NCBI GenBank assembly: GCA_902464965.1
Contig: CABQLI010000059.1
Location: forward strand, 1-14,597
Direction of reading: 5' to 3'
DNA: 14,597 nt
From: an uncultured Collinsella sp.
GTDB lineage: Bacteria > Actinomycetota > Coriobacteriia > Coriobacteriales > Coriobacteriaceae
Positions 6,918 through 14,597 of this stretch are shown here, one piece after another; the first letter of the stretch is position 1, and the number at the start of each line of letters is the position of its first letter. A program made the translations under genes and the position numbers. The notes under the pieces were generated by a model. That model was not told the origin of the DNA. It was given only the letters and a program-made list of their open reading frames with translations, and did not search any database.

Positions 6918-7205
6918 CTACAGGCGGTACATAAAGTTAAAGACGTCCTCGCGCTGGATGGACACGTTGACGCCCGAAAGCTCGCCGGCCTCTGCCAGCG
7001 CCTTCTGCAGCTCGGCGAAGTCGAGCTTGGACTCGGCGGTGTCGGCCAGCATGGTCATGGTGAAGATGTCCTCGATAATGGACTGTGTGATGTCGCGGAT
7101 GTCGACGTTGGCCTCGCCCAGAACGCGGGTGACGCCGGCGACGATGCCGGGGCGGTTCTTGCCAAGGACGGTGATGACGATGCGGGAGGACGAGATCTCG
7201 GCCAT
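6918..7205 (-). CDS. ACT domain protein (UPF0237 type)
   Basis: A 95-residue protein made of a single ACT domain. The opening VITVLGKNRPGIVAGVTRVL (residues 10-29) holds the conserved glycine loop where ACT domains bind small ligands such as amino acids. Length and ending (DVFNFMYRL) fit the stand-alone UPF0237 family, thought to be a metabolic sensor but without a settled function. The ATG at 7205 has AAAGGG on the minus strand at 7212-7217. The stop is a tandem TAG-TGA. In many Firmicutes this family sits beside a DUF711 (UPF0210) gene; here the downstream neighbour is citrate synthase. Linkage to citrate or glutamate supply is speculation from context. Confidence 0.88.
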   Translation of the reverse strand: MAEISSSRIVITVLGKNRPGIVAGVTRVLGEANVDIRDITQSIIEDIFTMTMLADTAESKLDFAELQKALAEAGELSGVNVSIQREDVFNFMYRL

Positions 7206-7252
7206 GGGAAACCCTTTCGCGTGGTTGCGGCGCGCGCGGGGCGCTCCGCTAC

Positions 7253-7275
7253 GGTACAGTGTTCATCATTGTACC
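7253..7275 (-). promoter_or_regulatory. Possible -10 with overlapping inverted repeat, ACT gene
   Basis: GGTACA (7253-7258) and TGTACC (7270-7275) are 6-bp inverted arms separated by 11 bases. On the minus strand TACAAT (7273-7268) overlaps one arm and would be a good -10 for the ACT gene, about 65 bp upstream of its ATG. No matching -35 or extended -10 was found. The rest of the 306-bp gap between the ACT and rpmE starts holds the rpmE promoter and leader; I see nothing else between 7276 and 7398. Confidence 0.3.
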
Positions 7276-7398
7276 TGTCTGGCGCCAAAAGGGGTGTGCT
7301 TACTGCGGCGTTACACGTCTGCAACATGGGAGAAGGGGCAACAGGGTGCGTGTCCGCTGCGGTTGGTCACGCCGCGTTGCACAAAGACCGTGAAGCTT

Positions 7399-7427
7399 TT
7401 GTGGGACGCGCGGCGCCGTGGTACCAT
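7399..7427 (+). promoter_or_regulatory. Promoter of rpmE
   Basis: TTGTGG (7399-7404) and TACCAT (7422-7427) are separated by exactly 17 bp. TG one base ahead of the -10 (7419-7420) makes it an extended -10. The predicted start is near 7434, just before the structured leader. This is the best-looking promoter in the window. Confidence 0.7.
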
Positions 7428-7440
7428 AGCCGAGTTTGTT

Positions 7441-7497
7441 GTCTTGGTCGGAAACCAAGACGCCTTATGCGCTGATCGGTAACCAGCGCCTGACCAA
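7441..7497 (+). promoter_or_regulatory. Structured L31 leader (ribosomal protein autoregulation candidate)
   Basis: Two hairpins precede rpmE: GTCTTGG/CCAAGAC (7441-7447, 7455-7461) and GCGCTG/CAGCGC (7469-7474, 7484-7489). An alternative long-range pairing TTGGTC (7444-7449) with GACCAA (7492-7497) would compete with the first and end just before the Shine-Dalgarno AAGGAG (7499-7504). The near-identical decamers TCGGAAACCA (7448-7457) and TCGGTAACCA (7476-7485) fall in both hairpins. Structured L31 leaders, including a Coriobacteria-specific motif, have been described from comparative genomics. I recognise the setting but cannot run a covariance model. Confidence 0.6.
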
Positions 7498-7511
7498 TAA
7501 GGAGTCCTACC

Positions 7512-7937
7512 ATGAAGCAGGGTATCCATCCCCAGTATGTCGAGTGCACGGTGACGTGCTCCTGCGGCAACACCTTCAAGACGCACGCTACCGTGTCCGA
7601 GATGAAGGTCGAGCTTTGCAACGAGTGCCACCCGTTCTACACCGGCCAGCAGAAGTTCGTCGACACCGGTGGACGCGTCCAGCGCTTCGCCGACAAGTTC
7701 GGTGGCGCCGCTGCCGCCCAGCTCAAGAAGGCTGAGGAGGCCAAGGCTGCCAAGGCCGCCAAGGCTGCTGAGGCCGAGGCTGCTCGCAAGGCCGCCGCTG
7801 AGGCTAAGGCTGCCGAGAAGGCTAAGCGTGCCGCTAAGTTCGCCGAGGAGGCTGCCAAGCAGGCCGCCGAGGCTCCCGCAGAGGCTCCCGTCGAGGAGGC
7901 CGCTGCCGAGGCCGAGACCACCGAGGCTGCTGAGTAA
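7512..7937 (+). CDS. rpmE: 50S ribosomal protein L31 with long C-terminal tail
   Basis: Large-subunit protein of the ribosome, located at the subunit interface. Residues 1-65 are a zinc-binding (C+) type L31: MKQGIHP start, Cys16 and Cys18 in CSCGN, Cys36 and Cys39 in CNECHPFYTGQQK, and the conserved FVDTGGRVQRF. The protein is 141 residues, about twice the usual 65-90, because residues 66-141 form a low-complexity tail of Ala, Lys and Glu, Lys-rich first and ending acidic (AAEAETTEAAE). The tail looks like a charged helix or coiled coil. It is encoded in the same frame with no sign of a separate start. AAGGAG at 7499-7504 supports the ATG at 7512. The gene has its own promoter, a structured leader and a terminator at 7974. 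Confidence 0.96.
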   Translation: MKQGIHPQYVECTVTCSCGNTFKTHATVSEMKVELCNECHPFYTGQQKFVDTGGRVQRFADKFGGAAAAQLKKAEEAKAAKAAKAAEAEAARKAAAEAKAAEKAKRAAKFAEEAAKQAAEAPAEAPVEEAAAEAETTEAAE

Positions 7938-7973
7938 ATAGCTCGCCGCGGAATCGCTCGCATTCATGGCATG

Positions 7974-8010
7974 AGGGCCGTGCATCCGTTTGGGTGCGCG
8001 GCCCTTTTCT
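7974..8010 (+). terminator. Intrinsic terminator of rpmE
   Basis: AGGGCCG (7974-7980) pairs with CGGCCCT (7999-8005). The stem continues through TGCATCC (7981-7987) with GGGTGCG (7992-7998), giving 14 bp with two G-U pairs and a GTTT loop. TTTTCT follows at 8005-8010. It lies 36 bp after the rpmE stop. Confidence 0.92.
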
Positions 8011-8015
8011 ATTTA

Positions 8016-8082
8016 TTGGTGCAAACTAACCTGTCCCCATGGCACCAGATTGGTGCGAAGGAGACAGGTTGGTTTGCACCAA
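8016..8082. repeat. Long inverted repeat with inner hairpin
   Basis: The 20-nt arms 8016-8035 (TTGGTGCAAACTAACCTGTC) and 8063-8082 are inverted copies with a single difference that still allows a G-U pair. A symmetric 6x6 internal loop and a perfect inner stem GCACCA/TGGTGC (8042-8047, 8051-8056) with a 3-nt loop complete the hairpin. The arm contains TGTCCCC at 8032-8038, the core shared with the repeats near 3390 and 4390-4490. It starts six bases after the rpmE terminator. It lies in a 341-bp gap without a gene (7938-8278). Confidence 0.8.
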
Positions 8083-8112
8083 ATGGCAGAGAGACGGCGT
8101 TTGCTCAGATAA

Positions 8113-8149
8113 AACCTGCCATAATTAACCTGTCCCATTGTGGCAGGTT
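8113..8149. repeat. Second AACCTG inverted repeat
   Basis: AACCTGCCA (8113-8121) and TGGCAGGTT (8141-8149) are perfect 9-nt inverted arms around a 19-nt loop. The loop contains TTAACCTGTCCCA, close to the CTAACCTGTCCCC of the repeat 90 bp upstream. No U-tract follows. It is probably a degenerate member of the same palindrome family. From 8150 to the secA -10 I see no further structure beyond a GGTCGACC palindrome. Confidence 0.6.
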
Positions 8150-8211
8150 GGTCATAGTTATTACGTGGCGGTCGAGGTCGACCGTATAGGCCGCGCCTTG
8201 TTTGGCTAAAG

Positions 8212-8217
8212 TACAAT
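8212..8217 (+). promoter_or_regulatory. Putative -10 element of secA
   Basis: TACAAT matches the -10 consensus at five of six positions and lies 61 bp before the secA ATG. No convincing -35 or extended -10 was found. The predicted leader contains a CACGCC/GGCGTG stem (8231-8236, 8248-8253) ahead of the Shine-Dalgarno. Confidence 0.4.
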
Positions 8218-8278
8218 CATCTGTGTTTAACACGCCCGCAGCTGCACGGCGTGGGCGATGGCCAAAAAGGAAAACCAC

Positions 8279-11085
<2,807 letters not shown>

Positions 11086-11086
<1 letters not shown>

Positions 11087-12234
11087 TGGCTGAGGCTTTA
11101 GAGGTAACGCCCGCCGAGCTGGACGCGTTTGCGGACCGGCTCGGCGAGGTCGAGTCGTATCTCCACTTGGACGAGAAGCGTACCCGCGTGACCGAGCTCG
11201 AGGCCAAAAGCGTGGCCCCCGGCTTTTGGGATGACGCCGACGCCGCCCGTGCCACCATGGAGGAAATCGCGCGCACCAAGGAAGATATCGCTGCCGTGGA
11301 CACCGCGCGCGGCGAGCTTTCCGATGCCCGCGCCGCGCTGGAGCTTGCCGAGGAGATGGGGGATGACCCCGACGCCGCCGCCCTTCGCGAGGAGGCTACA
11401 GTCACGGCTGAGCGCCTGTCCCGTGCCATCGATGAGCTTGAGCTTTCGAGCTGGTTTACCGGTGAGTTCGATCACGGCGATGCCATTGTGACCATCAAGC
11501 CCGGACAGGGTGGTCTGGAGGCCCAGGACTGGACCTTCATGCTCTTTAAGATGTACATGAAGTACTGCCAGCGTCGCGGCTGGAAGGTCACCATCAACGA
11601 CTGTCCCGCGGCCGAGGTCATCGGCATCGACCGCGCGACCTTTACCGTCGAGGGCAAGGATGCATTTGGCATGCTGCGCGCCGAGGCCGGTGTCCACCGC
11701 TTGGTGCGCATTAGCCCCACCGACGACAAGAAGCGCCGCCAGACCACGTTTGCCGGCGTTGAGGTCATCCCCGTGCTTCCCGATGATATCGACATCGAGA
11801 TCAGTCCCGACGACATCCGCGTGGACGTGTACCACGCGAGCGGCCCGGGCGGTCAGGGCGTCAACACCACCGACTCCGCCGTGCGCGTGACGCATTTTCC
11901 CAGCGGCATTGTGGTTACCTGCCAAAACGAGCGCAGCCAGATCCAGAACAAGGCCGCGTGCATGCAGATCCTCAAGGCTCGCCTGTACGAGATTGAGCTC
12001 GAGAAGCGCGCCGAGGCGCTCGATGAGATTCGCGGACCCAAAACCACGATCGGTTTTGGCAACCAGATTCGCAGTTACGTGCTCTACCCGTACCAGATGG
12101 TCAAGGATTTGCGCTCGGGCGTGGAGACCAGCAATGTCGAGGCCGTTCTTGACGATGGCGACCTAGACCCGTTTGTTATTGGCTACCATCGTTGGGCCAC
12201 CGGCAATGCTGACGCGGAGGACCCATCTGCCTAA
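11086..12234 (+). CDS. prfB: Peptide chain release factor 2
   Basis: Recognises UAA and UGA stop codons on the ribosome and triggers peptide release. The 382-residue product has the RF2 order: N-terminal helical domain, codon-recognition domain, and GGQ at 255-257 in SGPGGQGVNTTDSAVR. The codon-reading tripeptide, Ser-Pro-Phe in the RF2 sequences I know, is Ser210-Pro211-Thr212 (11713-11721); Thr is the RF1-like residue at the third position. RF2 residues linked to third-base reading, Val in LVR (207) and Thr220 in RRQT, are kept, so it still aligns as RF2. The reading frame is continuous: ESYLHLDEK covers the site where many prfB genes have an in-frame TGA and a programmed +1 frameshift. The ATG at 11086 overlaps the secA stop by one base, indicating coupled translation. 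Confidence 0.95.
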
Positions 12235-12262
12235 ACCGCTTGGTTTATGTGGGAATGGATTT

Positions 12263-12319
12263 AACCATCCGAACAGGGTGGTTTTGTATCCAGAACAAAC
12301 CAGTCGCGGGGTGGTTTTT
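12263..12319 (+). terminator. Tandem AACC/GGTT hairpins after prfB
   Basis: AACCATCC (12263-12270) pairs with GGGTGGTT (12276-12283, one G-U), with T residues to 12285. Then AAACCA (12297-12302) pairs with TGGTTT (12312-12317), with T residues to 12319. A smaller AAACC/GGTTT hairpin sits directly on the prfB stop (12233-12246). These look like weak, possibly duplicated terminators for secA-prfB: GGGTGGTTTT occurs at both 12276 and 12309. Every AACC arm could also pair with another GGTT arm, so alternative folds are possible. Confidence 0.45.
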
Positions 12320-12333
12320 GCCCGGCGAATCGG

Positions 12334-12339
12334 TAGAAT
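12334..12339 (+). promoter_or_regulatory. Putative -10 of the YitT-like gene
   Basis: TAGAAT matches the -10 consensus at five of six positions. A T-rich stretch (TGGTTT, 12312-12317) lies about 16 bp upstream but is a poor -35. The predicted start near 12346 would place the terminator-like hairpin at 12359 within the first 45 nt of the message. Confidence 0.35.
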
Positions 12340-12358
12340 CGAATACAAGAAGAAGTTC

Positions 12359-12388
12359 AAAGCGCATCCGTTGGGGGTGCGCTTTTTT
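12359..12388 (+). terminator. Terminator-like hairpin just before the YitT-like gene
   Basis: AAAGCGCATCC (12359-12369) pairs with GGGTGCGCTTT (12375-12385), 11 bp with one G-U and a 5-nt loop. A run of six T residues (12383-12388) overlaps the end of the stem. The Shine-Dalgarno AGGGAGG (12390-12396) follows at once and the ATG is at 12401. It may be the true terminator of secA-prfB or an attenuator in the YitT-like leader. Confidence 0.75.
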
Positions 12389-12400
12389 GAGGGAGGCAGC

Positions 12401-13291
12401 ATGGCATATCGTCTGGACATCAAGCGCATTCTTTCGATGAACTTCTTTCACGATCTGCCCCAGATCATGTTTGGGTGCGCCTTGGCCGCCATCGCGACCG
12501 ACCTGTTTTTGATTCCCAACGGCCTTGCCGCCGGTGGCGTCACAGGCCTTGCGACTATCATCCAGGCCCTCGGTGCGGCGCGAGGCGTGTCGCTTCCCGT
12601 CGGTATCCAGACCATTGTGATGAACGCCTTGCTGTTACTGGTCGTCATGCGCGAGGGCGGCATGTTCTACGTGGTGCAGACGGCGACGGGCTTTGTGCTG
12701 CTGGGCTTCTTTACCGACCTGTTCGCCCCGTTTGTAGCACCTCTGGCGCATGCGGACCTGATGCTTCCCGCTATGTGGGGCGGCATTATTACGGGCATCG
12801 GTTACGGCATGGTGCTGCGTGCCGGCGCCAACACCGGCGGCTCGGACACGATTGGCCAGATCATCTCGCGTAACACCTCGCTGCCGGTGGGCTCGACCGT
12901 TATGGCAATCGATGTTGCCGTATGCGCGGCATCGGCTCCGGTCTTCTCGCTCGAAAATGCCCTGTACGCAGGACTTTCGATGGTGATTAGCGGCTATGTG
13001 ATCGATGCGGTGGTCGATGGCGGCAACAAGCGTCGTATGGTACTCATCATCTCGGACAACTTCCCCGATATCGCGGCCGACATCATGTATGGTCTGGGCC
13101 GCGGCTGCACCAAATTAAAGGCGACCGGCATGTATTCGGGCGCCGAGAAGCCGGTGATTATGGTCATCGTGAGCCGTCGCGAGCTCAATACGCTCAAGAC
13201 CATTGTGCGCGAGCGCGATCCTCATGCCATCGTGACGGTTGCCGACGTTACGGAAACCTTCGGTGAGGGCTTTAAGGACATTAACGCGTAG
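12401..13291 (+). CDS. YitT family membrane protein (DUF2179 C-terminus)
   Basis: A 296-residue integral membrane protein. The N-terminal two thirds has hydrophobic segments at roughly 22-38, 45-60, 68-84, 92-114, 121-140, 163-180 and 186-204. These include the family's glycine-rich turns PNGLAAGGVTGLA (39-51) and RAGANTGGSDTIGQI (140-154). After GGNKRR a soluble DUF2179-type domain follows (about 213-285), containing SDNFPDIAADI, a GRGCTKLKATGMYSG turn and EKPVIMVIVSRRE. That matches YitT/YpjC-type proteins of Firmicutes, whose transport function is not firmly established. The ATG at 12401 has AGGGAGG at 12390-12396. The frame is open back into prfB, but that extension holds the terminator and has no start signal. 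It lies between secA-prfB and transketolase without obvious functional link. Confidence 0.9.
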   Translation: MAYRLDIKRILSMNFFHDLPQIMFGCALAAIATDLFLIPNGLAAGGVTGLATIIQALGAARGVSLPVGIQTIVMNALLLLVVMREGGMFYVVQTATGFVLLGFFTDLFAPFVAPLAHADLMLPAMWGGIITGIGYGMVLRAGANTGGSDTIGQIISRNTSLPVGSTVMAIDVAVCAASAPVFSLENALYAGLSMVISGYVIDAVVDGGNKRRMVLIISDNFPDIAADIMYGLGRGCTKLKATGMYSGAEKPVIMVIVSRRELNTLKTIVRERDPHAIVTVADVTETFGEGFKDINA

Positions 13292-13498
13292 GGTCGACCG
13301 CGTTCCATCCAAAAGACGTTCACATTGATAAACCGTTTCATCAGCGGTTCTGCCTGCTCAATTGCTCAAATAATGATAAAAAGTCTGGTAAAGCCATCAG
13401 TTTCCAGCATAATGAGGGACGTACGTGCATCGCGGCTGGGTTGGGACGACCTTCTGTGCCGTGCGCATTTTGTCTAATGAGGATGAAAGGAAGGCACA

Positions 13499-14329
13499 AT
13501 GAGCGACGAAGAGCTCAAAAAGGTTGCCAACGAGGTAAGGAAGGGCATCGTCACCGGCGTGCACGCTGCCAAGTCCGGCCATCCGGGCGGTTCGCTCGGC
13601 GCTGCCGACATCATGACCTATCTGTACTTTGAGGAAATGAACGTCGACCCGGCCGATCCCCGCAAGGCCGACCGCGATCGCTTTGTGCTTTCCAAGGGCC
13701 ACTGCGCTCCGGGCCTGTACGCCGTGCTCGCCGAGCGCGGGTTCTTCCCCAAGGAGGACCTCGAGACGCTGCGCCATATTGGCAGCCACCTGCAGGGTCA
13801 TCCCAACATGAACGACACCCCGGGCGTTGACATGTCCACCGGCTCGCTCGGTCAGGGCATCTCCGCCGCCGTGGGCATGGCCGTTGCCGCCAAGCACTGG
13901 GGCGACGACTATCGCACCTACGCCCTGCTGGGCGATGGCGAGAGCGAGGAGGGCCAGGTCTGGGAGGCCGCTATGTTTGCCGGCAACCAGCAGCTCGACA
14001 ATCTCTGCGTGATCGTCGACCACAACGGCCTGCAGATCGACGGTCCCGTCGAGGAGGTCAACGACCCCATGCCGCTCGCCGACAAGTTCCGTGCCTTTAA
14101 GTTCCACGTGGTGGAGCTTGCCGACGGCAACGATTTCGATCAGATCCGCGCCGCCTTTGCCGAGGCCCGCGCCACCAAGGGGCAGCCGACCGCCATTATC
14201 GCCGAGACCCTGAAGGGCAAGGGCGTGTCCTTTATGGAGAACCAGGTTGGTTGGCACGGCAAAGCCCCCAACGATGAACAGTTTGAGCAGGCCATGGCAG
14301 AGCTCACGGCCGCCGGAGAGGAGCTCTAG
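13499..14329 (+). CDS. Transketolase, N-terminal (TPP-binding) subunit
   Basis: First half of a split transketolase, which transfers two-carbon ketol units in the non-oxidative pentose phosphate pathway. The 276 residues cover only the thiamine-diphosphate domain: SGHPG with H28, SKGHCAPG with H68, GSLGQG at 115-120 and the TPP/Mg motif GDGE...DHN (145-176). The Pyr domain is encoded by the next gene, whose ATG starts one base after this stop, so the subunits are made together. AAAGGAAGG at 13486-13494 supports the ATG at 13499. The 207-bp upstream gap holds a possible -10 (CATAAT, 13408-13413) and no clear -35. A weak AACCG/CGGTT stem (13331-13349) lacks a T-run; no TPP riboswitch was recognised. 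Transaldolase-like or DXP synthase roles are unlikely given the domain split. Confidence 0.95.
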   Translation: MSDEELKKVANEVRKGIVTGVHAAKSGHPGGSLGAADIMTYLYFEEMNVDPADPRKADRDRFVLSKGHCAPGLYAVLAERGFFPKEDLETLRHIGSHLQGHPNMNDTPGVDMSTGSLGQGISAAVGMAVAAKHWGDDYRTYALLGDGESEEGQVWEAAMFAGNQQLDNLCVIVDHNGLQIDGPVEEVNDPMPLADKFRAFKFHVVELADGNDFDQIRAAFAEARATKGQPTAIIAETLKGKGVSFMENQVGWHGKAPNDEQFEQAMAELTAAGEEL

Positions 14330-14330
14330 G

Positions 14331-14597
14331 ATGGCAGACGTCAAGAAAATCGCCACGCGTGTAAGCTACGGCGAGGCCCTCGTCGAGCTCGCCAACGAGC
14401 ACGATGACTTTGTGGTCCTCGACGCCGACCTGGCCGCCGCCACGCAGACCGGTAAGTTTAAGGCCGCTTGCCCCGACCGCTTCTTCGATGTGGGCATCGC
14501 CGAGAGCAACCTGATGGGTGTTGCCGCCGGTATCGCGACCACCGGCCGCGTCGCCTTCGCGAGCAGCTTTGCCATGTTTGCCGCCGGCCGCGCCTTT
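14331..14597 (+). CDS. Transketolase, C-terminal (Pyr domain) subunit, partial
   Basis: Starts at ATG 14331, one base after the stop of the N-terminal subunit, and runs off the window after 89 codons. The visible part begins MADVKKIATRVSYGEALVEL. It contains the pyrimidine-domain signatures VVLDADLAAATQTGKF, the GIAESNLMGVAAGIA motif with the glutamate that activates TPP, and ASSFAMFAAGRAF. The Shine-Dalgarno is GAGAGGAG inside the end of the preceding gene, so translation is coupled. The second half of the Pyr domain and the C-terminal domain lie beyond the window. Confidence 0.95.
   Translation, partial: MADVKKIATRVSYGEALVELANEHDDFVVLDADLAAATQTGKFKAACPDRFFDVGIAESNLMGVAAGIATTGRVAFASSFAMFAAGRAF

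Noticed and set aside
8258..8278. Earlier secA start at ATG 8258
   Set aside because: No Shine-Dalgarno precedes it, while AAAAAGGA is correctly placed for ATG 8279.
13292..13498. TPP riboswitch before transketolase
   Set aside because: No THI-box conserved words were found; only weak stems and a possible -10 are present.

Overview
The window reads as housekeeping chromosome from a high-GC Gram-positive bacterium, most likely a Coriobacteriia member close to Collinsella. I infer this from the GC-rich, third-position-biased codon use, the long Ala/Lys/Glu tail on ribosomal protein L31, the structured L31 leader, and the many intergenic palindromes built on GGGGAC/GTCCCC. No genus can be proved from sequence reading alone. 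No prophage, CRISPR, transposase or tRNA gene was seen.

Layout, left to right. tyrS (151-1362, +) has its own extended -10 promoter and a strong terminator. ade, adenine deaminase (1563-3383, +), follows with its own promoter and a short leader that is almost entirely a terminator-like hairpin. Two Cof-type HAD phosphatases converge: one on + (3590-4384), whose ribosome binding site is buried in a 13-bp stem, and one on - (4492-5334). Between them lies a nested palindrome, and part of that repeat recurs at the ade stop codon. On the minus strand an ACT-domain protein (6918-7205) precedes citrate synthase (5422-6840), which ends in a terminator. On the plus strand rpmE (7512-7937) has a strong promoter, a structured leader and a terminator. 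A palindrome-rich gap of 341 bp leads to secA (8279-11086), whose stop codon overlaps the prfB start (TAATG). A YitT-type membrane protein (12401-13291) again has a terminator-like hairpin between promoter and ribosome binding site. The window ends in a split transketolase pair (13499-14329 and 14331 to the edge).

Functionally this is translation (TyrRS, L31, RF2), protein export (SecA), purine salvage, central carbon metabolism (citrate synthase, transketolase) and small-metabolite phosphatases. The two tight couplings are secA-prfB and the transketolase halves.

The most interesting signals are these. (1) The RF2 stop-codon tripeptide reads Ser-Pro-Thr instead of the usual Ser-Pro-Phe, and none of the 11 complete genes uses TGA as stop (6 TAG, 5 TAA). 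(2) Three genes (ade, the + strand HAD gene, yitT-like) carry terminator-like hairpins just before their start codons, and in one of them the hairpin contains the Shine-Dalgarno sequence. (3) A dispersed GGGGAC/GTCCCC palindrome family includes a 30-nt unit that begins exactly at two stop codons. I did not find clear evidence for a completely new multi-gene system.
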